Shown here one piece after another: positions 35,789-44,833 of a stretch of DNA of 64,000 bases. The position numbers were made by a program, and so were the translations under genes. How positions within the stretch are numbered: position 1 is the stretch's first letter; each line of letters opens with the position of its first letter. The stretch comes from Janthinobacterium sp. 64 (lineage in GTDB: Bacteria; Pseudomonadota; Gammaproteobacteria; Burkholderiales; Burkholderiaceae_D). The notes beneath the pieces are model-generated. The model saw nothing but the letters and a program-made list of their open reading frames with translations. It made no database searches and was not told where the DNA came from. Location: contig NZ_PHUG01000001.1 in assembly GCF_002813325.1 (NCBI RefSeq), positions 372,001-436,000 of the forward strand, in the 5' to 3' direction.

Positions 35789-36238
35789 TCAGCGGCGGTG
35801 TGACTTCATTGCCGCCTGCACTTCGCGCGCGCCATCGCGGTCGCGTTCTGCGGCCCGCTTGTCGTGCTGTTTCTTGCCCTTGGCCAGGCCGATTTCGCAT
35901 TTCACGCGGCCGCCCTTGTAGTGCAGGTTGAGCGGCACCAGTGTGTAGCCGGAGCGCTCCACCTTGCCGATCAGTTTATCCATTTCCGTGCGGTGCAGCA
36001 GCAGCTTGCGCGTGCGTACGGCTTCCGGATGGATATGGGTGGAGGCGGTCGGCAGGGCGCTGATATGCGCGCCGAACAGGAAGAGTTCATCGCCGCGGAC
36101 GACGACGTAGGCTTCCTTGATTTGTACGCGGGCGTCGCGGATGGCTTTGACTTCCCAGCCTTCCAGCACGATGCCCGCTTCGTAGCGATCCTCGATAAAG
36201 TAGTCGTGGAAGGCTTTTCTGTTGTCTGCTATGGTCAT
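35789..36238 (-). CDS. smpB: SsrA-binding protein SmpB
   Basis: SmpB escorts tmRNA to stalled ribosomes in trans-translation. The 149-residue protein shows the OB core ([27 protein letters not shown]), the [13 protein letters not shown] motif, and a basic C-terminal tail ([17 protein letters not shown]), which enters the decoding site. It is divergent from ratA across about 90 bases, the usual smpB/ratA arrangement. The ssrA gene is not in this window. Confidence 0.96.
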   Translation of the reverse strand: MTIADNRKAFHDYFIEDRYEAGIVLEGWEVKAIRDARVQIKEAYVVVRGDELFLFGAHISALPTASTHIHPEAVRTRKLLLHRTEMDKLIGKVERSGYTLVPLNLHYKGGRVKCEIGLAKGKKQHDKRAAERDRDGAREVQAAMKSHRR

Positions 36239-36331
36239 GAGATGGTAAATGTGCGCGGGTCGGTTAAACTACTGTCTCGCGCAAGCGCGATCAAATCAAA
36301 TGTATCCAACATCATAGCAAATGGTTCTTCA

Positions 36332-36763
36332 ATGGCAGTAGTACATAAATCAGTTTTTCTCGGCTATAGCGCCGAACAAATGTTCGCGCTGGTGGCGGCG
36401 GTGGAGGATTATCCCAAATTCCTGCCCTGGTGCGGTGCGGTCGAGGTTCGCGAACGGGGCGAGAACACGGTCGTTGCCAGCGTGGGCATACATTACCACG
36501 GCGTGCGCCAAAGCTTCACCACGTCCAACGAAAACGTGCCGCCGACTTCCATCAAGATGAAGCTGGTGGACGGTCCTTTCAAGACCCTCGACGGCGTGTG
36601 GACGTTCAAGGCCCTGCGTGAAGATGCCTGCAAGATCGAACTGGACCTGCACTACGAGTTTTCCAGCCGCGTGCTTGAGCAGATCATCGGTCCCGTCTTC
36701 GGCATGATCGCCAACAGCATGGTCGATTCCTTCTGCAAGCGCGCGGAGACCGTATATGGCTGA
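36332..36763 (+). CDS. ratA: RatA / START-like (coenzyme Q10-binding-type) protein
   Basis: The 143-residue SRPBCC-fold protein starts MAVVHKSVFLGYSAEQMFAL and contains the family pattern VEDYPKFLPWCGAVEVRERG and GPFKTLDGVWTF. In E. coli, RatA was described as an inhibitor of 70S assembly; relatives such as Coq10 bind ubiquinone, and which role applies is unsettled. The start lies close to the family average; a longer open frame overlaps smpB antisense and is rejected. It overlaps the next gene by eight bases. Confidence 0.88.
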   Translation: MAVVHKSVFLGYSAEQMFALVAAVEDYPKFLPWCGAVEVRERGENTVVASVGIHYHGVRQSFTTSNENVPPTSIKMKLVDGPFKTLDGVWTFKALREDACKIELDLHYEFSSRVLEQIIGPVFGMIANSMVDSFCKRAETVYG

Positions 36764-37052
36764 GGCCACCATCGAGGTGCAAGTTTGCTACGCCTTGCCG
36801 GATAGCAGCTTCCTGCGCTCCCTGAGCGTGCCTGCAGGCACCACCATCGGGCAGGCGGTGGCGCAGAGCGGCTTGCTGCAGGCTATCCCCGGCATCGACC
36901 TGGCCATCAATATGGTGGGCATCTATGGAAAGAGAAGGCCGCTCGATGCCGTATTGCGCCAGCACGACCGGGTGGAAGTGTACCGCCCCTTGCAGGCGGA
37001 CCCGAAGGAGGCGCGCCGACGCAGGGCGGGCAACAAGCCTGCCAAGGCTTGA
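36756..37052 (+). CDS. rnfH: RnfH/RatB family ubiquitin-like protein
   Basis: The 98-residue beta-grasp protein (VQVCYALPDSSFLRSLSVPA; GIDLAINMVGIYGKRRPLD; HDRVEVYRPLQADPKEARR) matches the RnfH/YfjF family, encoded next to ratA and smpB in many proteobacteria. Its molecular role is not established. The start lies inside ratA (ATGGCTGA overlap), so the two are translationally coupled. Confidence 0.88.
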   Translation: MAEATIEVQVCYALPDSSFLRSLSVPAGTTIGQAVAQSGLLQAIPGIDLAINMVGIYGKRRPLDAVLRQHDRVEVYRPLQADPKEARRRRAGNKPAKA

Positions 37053-37131
37053 GCGGGCAGGGCGGCCGCCGCGCAGCCCTTGCCTGGCGAGCGCCATTTT
37101 TGCTTTTTTCAAATATCTTTTCTATGCTGCA

Positions 37132-38647
<1,516 letters not shown>

Positions 38648-38665
38648 GCCGTAGCGATAGTCCAG

Positions 38666-38702
38666 ACCGGCGCAGGGGTGAAACACCCCGGCGCCGGTTT
38701 TG
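38666..38702 (+). terminator. Hairpin/terminator between guaB and guaA
   Basis: A long stem ACCGGCG-AGGGGTG / CACCCC-GCGCCGGT with an AAA loop is followed by four T. It may partially end guaB transcription before guaA. Confidence 0.65.
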
Positions 38703-38729
38703 CAATAGCCTCCAGATAAAGTCCCCATC

Positions 38730-40340
38730 ATGCATTCTAAAATCCTCATTCTCGATTTCGGTTCCCAAGTCACCCAGTTGATCGCCCGCCGCGTGCGCGA
38801 TTCCGGCGTGTTTTCCGAAGTCTTCCCGTATGACGTCAGCGACGAATTCGTGCGCAACTATGGCGCTGCAGGCGTGATCCTGTCGGGCAGCCACAATTCC
38901 ACGCTGGACGGCGACTCGCCGCGTGCGCCGCAAGCCGTGTTCGAGCTGGGCGTGCCCGTGCTGGGCATCTGCTACGGCATGCAAACCATGGCGGCCCAGC
39001 TGGGCGGCAAGGTGGAAAACGGCCTGGTGCGCGAATTCGGCTACGCCGAAGTGCGTGCCCGCAGCCACACCAAGTTGCTCAACGGTATTGCCGACTTCGT
39101 CACCGACGAAGGCCACGGCATGCTGAAAGTGTGGATGAGCCACGGCGACAAAGTGCTGGAAATGCCGCCAGGCTTCAAGCTGATGGGCAACACCCCGAGC
39201 TGCCCGATCGCCGCTATGGCCGACGAAGAGCGCCAGTTCTACGGCGTGCAATTCCACCCGGAAGTGACGCACACGGTGCAAGGCAAGGCCATGATCGGCC
39301 GTTTCGTGCATGAAATCTGCGGCTGCAAGTCGGACTGGAACATGCCCGACTACATCAGCGAAGCGGTGGAAAAAATCCGCGCGCAAGTCGGTACCGATGA
39401 CGTCATTCTGGGCCTGTCCGGCGGCGTCGATTCTTCCGTCGCCGCAGCGCTGATCCACCGCGCCATCGGCGACCAGCTGACCTGCGTCTTCGTCGACCAC
39501 GGCCTGCTGCGCCTGGACGAAGGCAAGATGGTGATGGACATGTTCGCCAAGAACCTGGGCGTGAAAGTCATCCGCGTCGATGCGGAAGAGCAGTTCATGG
39601 GCCACCTGGCCGGCGTCACCGACCCCGAGCAAAAGCGCAAGATCATCGGCCGCGAATTCGTCGAAGTGTTCCAGGTCGAATCGGGCAAGCTGGTCAACGC
39701 CAAATGGCTGGCGCAAGGCACGATTTACCCGGACGTGATCGAATCGGCGGGCAAAGGCAAGAAGGGCCAGACCATCAAGAGCCACCACAACGTGGGCGGC
39801 TTGCCGGACACCATGAAGCTCAAGTTGCTGGAACCCTTGCGCGAACTGTTCAAGGACGAAGTGCGTAAACTCGGCGTGGCCCTGGGCTTGCCGCATGACA
39901 TGGTCTACCGCCACCCATTCCCGGGCCCGGGCCTGGGCGTGCGCATCCTCGGTGAAGTCAAGAAAGACTATGCCGACCTGCTGCGCCGCGCCGATGCCAT
40001 CTTCATCGAAGAACTGCGCAACACTCCGTATGAGCCGGTCGTGGTTCCTGGCTTCGACCAGGACAGCGTTCCGACCAACTGGTACGAAGCGACGAGCCAG
40101 GCGTTCGCCGTCTTCCTGCCCGTCAAATCGGTGGGCGTGATGGGCGATGGCCGCACCTACGAATACGTGGTGGCCCTGCGCGCCGTGCAAACGCAGGACT
40201 TCATGACGGCCCACTGGGCGCACCTGCCGCACAGCCTGCTGGGCAAGGTATCGAACCGCATCATCAATGAAGTGCGCGGCATCAACCGCGTCGTCTACGA
40301 TATCTCGGGCAAGCCGCCGGCGACGATCGAGTGGGAATAA
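38730..40340 (+). CDS. guaA: GMP synthase (glutamine-hydrolysing)
   Basis: GuaA aminates XMP to GMP using glutamine and ATP. The 536-residue protein combines a class I glutamine amidotransferase domain with an ATP pyrophosphatase domain and a C-terminal dimerisation domain. The amidotransferase nucleophile is C81 in [10 protein letters not shown], with His/Glu in [11 protein letters not shown]. The P-loop is [15 protein letters not shown], and the GMP-binding end is [18 protein letters not shown]. It is complete and in the usual guaB-guaA order. Confidence 0.98.
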   Translation: MHSKILILDFGSQVTQLIARRVRDSGVFSEVFPYDVSDEFVRNYGAAGVILSGSHNSTLDGDSPRAPQAVFELGVPVLGICYGMQTMAAQLGGKVENGLVREFGYAEVRARSHTKLLNGIADFVTDEGHGMLKVWMSHGDKVLEMPPGFKLMGNTPSCPIAAMADEERQFYGVQFHPEVTHTVQGKAMIGRFVHEICGCKSDWNMPDYISEAVEKIRAQVGTDDVILGLSGGVDSSVAAALIHRAIGDQLTCVFVDHGLLRLDEGKMVMDMFAKNLGVKVIRVDAEEQFMGHLAGVTDPEQKRKIIGREFVEVFQVESGKLVNAKWLAQGTIYPDVIESAGKGKKGQTIKSHHNVGGLPDTMKLKLLEPLRELFKDEVRKLGVALGLPHDMVYRHPFPGPGLGVRILGEVKKDYADLLRRADAIFIEELRNTPYEPVVVPGFDQDSVPTNWYEATSQAFAVFLPVKSVGVMGDGRTYEYVVALRAVQTQDFMTAHWAHLPHSLLGKVSNRIINEVRGINRVVYDISGKPPATIEWE

Positions 40341-40481
40341 TCTCCCATCCGGCAGCGTAAGGTAACGCCGGGTCATTGAAACAGCCAAGCCCCTGATTTT
40401 TCAGGGCCTAATGAGATGCTCACCCTCCACCCTATAAGTTACTAAACTTATAGGGTGTTTTCATTTCTGAAAGAGGCCATC
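40341..40481. other. Gap after guaA with two hairpins
   Basis: The first hairpin (about 40388-40406, GCCCCTGA / TCAGGGCC) may terminate guaA. The second (40428-40457) is a perfect 13-bp stem CACCCTATAAGTT / AACTTATAGGGTG with loop ACTA, followed by GTTTTCATTT. It lies 24 bases before the truncated IS110-type transposase start and may belong to the mobile element, or be a terminator. Confidence 0.6.
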
Positions 40482-40601
40482 ATGGAAAACGATATGCTCA
40501 TCGGCATCGATCTCGGCAAACACAGCTTTCATGTCCACGGACAGGATCGCCAAAGTAAAACACTGCTGCGCAAAAAGTTCAGCCGCCCGAAACTGCTCTA
40601 A
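40482..40601 (+). pseudogene. Truncated IS110-family transposase, N-terminal 39 codons
   Basis: The short frame reads MENDMLIGIDLGKHSFHVHG, then QDRQSKTLLRKKFSRPKLL, and stops at TAA. This is the start of the IS110 DEDD transposase (RuvC-like), including the first catalytic aspartate in GIDLGK and the typical FHVHGQD pattern. A full IS110 transposase has about 330-400 residues, so about 90% is missing. A purine-rich site AAAGAGG precedes the ATG. It cannot be active. Confidence 0.8.
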
Positions 40602-40602
40602 T

Positions 40603-40730
40603 GACAGCGTGACAGCGCGGCGCTGCGACCCTGGCGTATCTCTGGGCGTCTCGGTGCGCTGCGATTGCTGATGTGCTGAAATGAATGCCTCATCGCCTAG
40701 CAGAATCTGGTTAGCTCGCAGGCGGGGCAC
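40603..40730 (-). pseudogene. Probable remnant of a REP-associated (Y1/IS200-like) transposase C-terminus
   Basis: The minus-strand frame reads RANQILLGDEAFISAHQQ, then ETPRDTPGSQRRAVTLSLEQF. This resembles the C-terminal end of RAYT-type proteins (pattern LGDEAFV...PRAQR...PSLEELF). The catalytic HUH and tyrosine parts are absent. It abuts the IS110 fragment on the other strand. The call rests on a short pattern recalled from the family and is tentative. Confidence 0.35.
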
Positions 40731-40782
40731 AGGCTCTGGATGGCGGCGGTGCGAGGATACGCCGGTAGAGTTGCTGCTGATC

Positions 40783-40950
40783 AGAGACGCGCTGGCGCGC
40801 GAAATCGCCGCGGCCCACGAAGGGCCGCATCACCATGGCCAACCGCGATGGCGGCGGGCAGGTCGTCACGATCCTGCTTCCGGTGTCGCCAATCAAGAGC
40901 CAAGCTGCGCCCGCCCACCAAATCCCGATATCGCTTTCAAATGACGAATC
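40783..40950 (+). pseudogene. Remnant of a sensor histidine kinase C-terminus, frameshifted
   Basis: One frame reads RDALAREIAAAHE and, after one extra G near 40822, the next frame reads GRITMANRDGGGQVVTILLP. Joined, these match the last segment of HATPase domains (pattern AIAREIAAAHGGRI...GGG...V.LP). The N- and G1-box regions are missing. With the neighbouring transposase fragments it marks this stretch as a recombination scar. Confidence 0.5.
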
Positions 40951-41034
40951 AACAATATTTTTTACTATTTGATAATTTATATTAAATTTCGATGTATGCT
41001 CCTTGTTTGTGGTGTACCTACGGGGTTTAAAAAT

Positions 41035-41550
41035 ATGAAACTAAAAACAATCATGCTAGCGGTCACGCTGGCCGCGTCATTTACCGGGGTCCACGCGGGC
41101 AACATCAATGGCGTGCCAACGCCTGATGTGCCCCTGCTCTCCAACGGCACGAACCCGCTGCAATACAGCGGCCATTTCGTCAACGACCCGAGGGGGATCT
41201 TCGCCGACGTCTTCACCTTCACGCGACTGGACAAGTCTGGCAGCATGGCCAGCGCCGAGTTCAGCATTGACCTGGACAGCGCCGCCATCATCTCCTTCGG
41301 TGGTGCCACATTGAATGGCGTCGCCTTCACCCAGACCGGCATCGACCGCTGGTCGCTGGCCAGCACCCTGGTTCCGGCCGGCAATCTTACGCTGAGCATA
41401 TGGGGCGACGCCAGCGATGGCGGTTCCTACGGAGGCTACCTCAACGTGTTGATGGCGGCGGCCCCGGTCCCCGAGCCCGAAACCTACGCCATGCTGCTCG
41501 GCGGCTTGGCCCTGCTTGGCATGGCCGCGCGCCGCCGCAAACAGGCTTGA
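41035..41550 (+). CDS. FxDxF-type PEP-CTERM sorted exported protein
   Basis: The 171-residue precursor has a signal peptide (MKLKTIMLAVTLAASFTGVHA) and a C-terminal PEP-CTERM sorting signal: VPEPETYAML, a hydrophobic stretch, then RRRKQA. Exosortase would process the latter during extracellular-matrix/exopolysaccharide-associated export. The motif FADVF in GIFADVFTFTRLD fits the FxDxF subfamily common in Massilia and Janthinobacterium. No exosortase gene lies nearby. ATG 41035 is preferred over an upstream in-frame start because the signal peptide begins there. Confidence 0.88.
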   Translation: MKLKTIMLAVTLAASFTGVHAGNINGVPTPDVPLLSNGTNPLQYSGHFVNDPRGIFADVFTFTRLDKSGSMASAEFSIDLDSAAIISFGGATLNGVAFTQTGIDRWSLASTLVPAGNLTLSIWGDASDGGSYGGYLNVLMAAAPVPEPETYAMLLGGLALLGMAARRRKQA

Positions 41551-41577
41551 CCAACTGAGGACGTCCGGCACTGCCGC

Positions 41578-41601
41578 GAAGACGCTTCGGCGTTTTTTTT
41601 C
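41578..41601 (+). terminator. Intrinsic terminator after the PEP-CTERM gene
   Basis: A short GACGC-TTCG-GCGT hairpin is followed by eight T, about 30 bases after the stop. Confidence 0.65.
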
Positions 41602-42077
41602 TGAGGCAACTGACAATCTGACGCTGCTGCGATGCTGTCATCGGATGGGCTTAGGCGTCCGACCTCAGGCATAGCTATCGATAGCTGCTCGCGTTGCAGG
41701 CAAACAGTGGCATACCATTCATGAACTTGTCAGGTGAAGTCCCGATTTCCCGAGCAAACACCTTTGGGGTATGTGTACTTTGCATGCCATCGTCCTATTG
41801 AATATCGCCGCTGGCTGCCTGGCGATCCTGGCGGCGGTGGCCGTGTGGACCATGCTGCGACAGGCCCAGCCGGGTACCACGCGCGGATTGCAGCAAGTAC
41901 CTGCGGTGAAGCCCCTGCTGTTTCGCGTTCTGGCCCAGTAGCAGCTCGTGCAAGCGCTGCGCCTGCTGCTGCGCATCCCACTCACTGGCCAGCCCGGGAT
42001 GGCGGGTACGCAGCGTGCGCGTGGCCAGTTCCTCGATGCGCATGGTCGAGCTCTGTCCGCAACTCAAGCGCAGCGGG

Positions 42078-42107
42078 CCGGGGTCAGATACCGTCTTGAA
42101 TGACAAG
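42078..42107. repeat. REP-like direct repeat, copy 1 (GGGGTCAGATACC core)
   Basis: This 30-base unit begins CCGGGGTCAGATACC and continues with TCTTGAATGACAAG. It matches a second unit 73 bases downstream at 26 or so positions when small gaps are allowed. GGGGTCAG-type units are typical of REP sequences associated with RAYT transposases in proteobacteria, and a probable RAYT fragment lies 1.4 kb upstream. Confidence 0.7.
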
Positions 42108-42150
42108 TCCTTTTGCCAAGTAATGCGCATCAAAGGGCCTGCCAGCGAGC

Positions 42151-42180
42151 CCGGGGTCAGATACCATTCTTGATGGCAAG
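42151..42180. repeat. REP-like direct repeat, copy 2
   Basis: This second unit begins with the same CCGGGGTCAGATACC and continues ATTCTTGATGGCAAG, in the same orientation as the copy at 42078. The 43 bases between the copies include TGCGCATCAAAGGGCC and show no gene. Confidence 0.7.
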
Positions 42181-42293
42181 GAGCGGCGGGGAAAGGTGGC
42201 TATAATTATTTTGCAACGCTGGCAAACGACGCTTGCCGTTTATTCAGAATGGTGCGAAGCACCGACCGTCCCATTTTCACGGAATCAACCATC

Positions 42294-42722
42294 ATGGAAA
42301 CCAATCGACTTCATCGCGGCCGCCTGATTGACCACATACAGCTTGTGGTGCGCGATCTCAATGCAAGCGAAAATTTTTACAAGGCGGTCATGTCCGTGTT
42401 GGATATACCGGTTTTCAGCACCGAAAGTGACTACTTCGTGGCCGATGAGCTTGTCGTATCCTCCTCAGACAGCGTGACAGCTTCGGGCAAGTTGACTGGA
42501 CGGCATCATCTGGCTTTTCAAGCGAAAGATCGCGCGACGGTTGATGCCTTCTACAACGCTGCGTTGGCGCACGGAGGGCACGATAATGGCCCACCGGGCG
42601 TGCGGGCCTACCATCCTGGATATTACGCTGCCTTCGTACTCGACCCCGATGGGAATAATATTGAGGCCGTTTACCAAGGAGTAGCAAAGCGCAGCGCGCC
42701 GTCAGTTACCCTTGATTTCTAA
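42294..42722 (+). CDS. VOC-family (glyoxalase/bleomycin-resistance-like) protein
   Basis: The 142-residue protein has the paired beta-alpha-beta-beta-beta modules of the VOC fold. The first module has the metal-ligand position in LIDHIQLVVRDLNASENFYK. The second has TGRHHLAFQAKDRATVDAFY and the closing glutamate in DPDGNNIEAVYQG. Relatives are small lyases, isomerases or antibiotic-binding proteins; the substrate cannot be told. ATG 42294 gives the family N-terminus; an in-frame upstream start adds 15 unconserved residues. It stands alone in an accessory zone. Confidence 0.88.
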   Translation: METNRLHRGRLIDHIQLVVRDLNASENFYKAVMSVLDIPVFSTESDYFVADELVVSSSDSVTASGKLTGRHHLAFQAKDRATVDAFYNAALAHGGHDNGPPGVRAYHPGYYAAFVLDPDGNNIEAVYQGVAKRSAPSVTLDF

Positions 42723-43238
42723 ACTTTTTTCGCCATGCCCGTTGCGGAAAAGTGTACGACAAACCGGCAATAAGGAATTTTGCAGGGGAGGGTATTTTTG
42801 AGAGGTATCGATAACTGAATGGTTTGGAACGCACCGAAAAATCAATGGCTTAGCGACTTCATTGAGCATCGAGTGAGTTTTCCGCGGAAACTCTGCATGT
42901 CGGAATGACTGAGTAAGTAAAAGCCCTGTTTTTACAGGGCTTTTTTATGCGGCCCGCCGCCCTGCAGAAGTACGTTGAACGCGAACAAGCGCCGATGGCA
43001 TTTCCTCGACGCTATTTTTGCGCAAGGTCTTTTTCAGCTGCGGAGACAGCAGTATTTTTTAATTTATTAAAAAACAAAATTTCATATTAAAATTCCTGCT
43101 TGGTCGCCAAGTTGGCAGCAACTTGGCTTGCTCACAAATCACTGACACGGCGATTCTTGCCGTTGTTTATCGTATGTTGACATTCAGCTTGCGGCCGCCG
43201 CGACAGCCTTCAAGCCCAGTACCGGACAGGGAGCGATG
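42723..43238. other. Intergenic region before the sheath gene, with a terminator and an inverted repeat
   Basis: No gene is seen. A strong intrinsic terminator lies at 42920-42947 (AAAGCCCTG / CAGGGCTTT plus six T), nearly 200 bases after the VOC stop. A very A/T-rich block lies at about 43050-43095. A perfect 9-bp inverted repeat GCCAAGTTG-GCAG-CAACTTGGC lies at 43106-43127. A perfect -35-like TTGACA lies at 43177-43182, but I see no matching -10. Confidence 0.6.
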
Positions 43239-44810
43239 ATGCAATTGAAGACCCCCGGCGTGTATATCGTCGAGCAGGATGCATTTCCCAATACGGTCGT
43301 CGAGGTGCCCACGGCGATACCGGTGTTTCTCGGCTACACCGAGAAGGCTGCCGACGGAGCTGTTGCCAAGGCAGGCATCCCCACCCGTATCGGCTCGCTG
43401 ATGGACTATGTGCGTATCTTCGGAGGGCCACCGGTGCCGAGTTTTTCGCTGGCCCCCGGCACCGACCAGAAGCTCCTCACCGCCGCATTGGCGCAGCAGT
43501 TTTTCCTTTACCACGGTGTGAAGCTGTACTTCTTGAACGGCGGCGGACCGGCCTACGTGATATCGGTGGGAACCTTTGCCAGCGTCCAGGCGAATGGCAT
43601 CCAAGCCTCGGATTTTATGCCGGAGCCTGATCCCGCCGGCGTCAGGGAAGCACCGTTCGATGTCTTGAAAAAAGTGCTGGATGTGACGCTGATCGTGGCG
43701 CCGGACAGCGTCTTGCTCGCTAGTGCGGACGATTGCTACCAGTTCTGGCAGGCGGCGCTCCAGCATTGCGGCAGCATGCAGAGCCGCATGGCGCTGATCG
43801 ACATCCATGGCGGCGGCACGCAGCGTAGCTATGACCCGGACGGTGATGTTATTTCCGGCAAGATGGATGGCTTGCGCGAGAAAATCGGCAGCAATTTCCT
43901 CCACTACGGCGCGGCCTATTATCCATGGCTCAATTTTGATGTGGTCGACGAAGGCAGCATCACCTACGACAGCCTGCAAGACGCAGGGCTGGCGGTGCTG
44001 GCTGACGCTCTCAAGGCCGAACTGGCGGCGATGAAGCCGCAACCCTCCGCGCAGATGCAAGGCAACATGAACACACTGTATGCCGCCATCCACCATCGGC
44101 TGCCGGCCGACGCCGTTCCGCTGCCAGCCGGCACGCAAAGCCGCACGGCGGTGATTGCACGCTGTCATGACCAGCTTCGGCAGGTGAGTCCCCTGTACCA
44201 GCGCGTGGTGGCAGACATGCTGGCGCTGGCCAACCAGTTGCCGCCGGCCTGCGCCATGGCTGGCGTGTACGCGCGGACGGATGAAAGTGCTGGCGTGTGG
44301 ATGGCGCCGGCCAACACCAGCATCATGGGGGCGCTCTCGCCGATGGTGGATATCTCGCATGAGGACCAAGAGGATTTGAACATGCCGCTCGACGGGCGGG
44401 CGGTCAACGCGATCCGCACGCTTCCCACGCGTGGCCTGGTGGTGTGGGGCGCGCGCACGCTCGATGGCAACAGCGATGACTGGCGCTACATCAACGTGCG
44501 CCGCACGCTGATCATGCTGGAGCAATCGATCAAGAACGCGATGCTCGCCTATGTCTTCGCGCCCAACGTGGCCACGACCTGGGTGGCGGTGCAGAACATG
44601 ATCTCCAACTTCCTGACCCAGCAGTGGCAGAGCGGGGCGCTGGCCGGCGCCAAGGCGCAGGATGCGTTCAGCGTGCAGATCGGTCTGGGCAGCAGCATGA
44701 GCGGCGACGATATCCTGAACGGTTATTTGCGCGTGTCGATACGCGTGGCATTGCTTCATCCGGCCGAATTCATCGTGCTGACATTCCAGCAGCAACAGCA
44801 GGTTTCCTGA
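43239..44810 (+). CDS. Contractile injection system (phage-tail-like) sheath protein
   Basis: The 523-residue product matches eCIS/phage tail sheath proteins. Its N-terminus, MQLKTPGVYIVEQDAFPN then VVEVPTAIPVFLGYTEKA, is the linker and entry domain. The C-terminal domain contains GARTLDGNSDDWRYINVRRT, LIMLEQSIKN and LRVSIRVALLHPAEFIVLTF, which contacts the tube and neighbouring subunits. ATG 43239 is favoured because AGGGAG (43228-43233) lies five bases before it; ATG 43236 is also possible. No inner tube gene, second sheath or baseplate genes accompany it. The next gene follows after 23 bases with its own AGGAG. It is intact in length and uninterrupted. Confidence 0.92.
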   Translation: MQLKTPGVYIVEQDAFPNTVVEVPTAIPVFLGYTEKAADGAVAKAGIPTRIGSLMDYVRIFGGPPVPSFSLAPGTDQKLLTAALAQQFFLYHGVKLYFLNGGGPAYVISVGTFASVQANGIQASDFMPEPDPAGVREAPFDVLKKVLDVTLIVAPDSVLLASADDCYQFWQAALQHCGSMQSRMALIDIHGGGTQRSYDPDGDVISGKMDGLREKIGSNFLHYGAAYYPWLNFDVVDEGSITYDSLQDAGLAVLADALKAELAAMKPQPSAQMQGNMNTLYAAIHHRLPADAVPLPAGTQSRTAVIARCHDQLRQVSPLYQRVVADMLALANQLPPACAMAGVYARTDESAGVWMAPANTSIMGALSPMVDISHEDQEDLNMPLDGRAVNAIRTLPTRGLVVWGARTLDGNSDDWRYINVRRTLIMLEQSIKNAMLAYVFAPNVATTWVAVQNMISNFLTQQWQSGALAGAKAQDAFSVQIGLGSSMSGDDILNGYLRVSIRVALLHPAEFIVLTFQQQQQVS

Positions 44811-44833
44811 TCGCTTATCGAGGAGTTAATGTG

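Larger units (their letters stand above)
41602..42293. other. Gene-poor region with REP-like repeats and an unsupported minus-strand frame
   Basis: No convincing complete gene was found. A minus-strand frame, about 41795-42043, starts MRIEELATRTLRTRHPGLAS and has natural-looking codon use for its first 50 residues, then becomes Arg/His/Gln-rich; it may be a gene remnant. A 14-bp palindrome AGCTATCGATAGCT lies at 41673-41686. Two 30-base direct repeats lie at 42078 and 42151 (listed separately). Confidence 0.5.

Noticed and set aside
35864..36331. Long in-frame extension upstream of ratA
   Set aside because: It runs antisense through smpB; the RatA fold is complete from ATG 36332.
41734..42099. 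121-residue plus-strand frame between the PEP-CTERM and VOC genes
   Set aside because: Ala/Pro/Arg-rich composition and no ribosome-binding site; the opposite strand has more natural codon use but also no family match.
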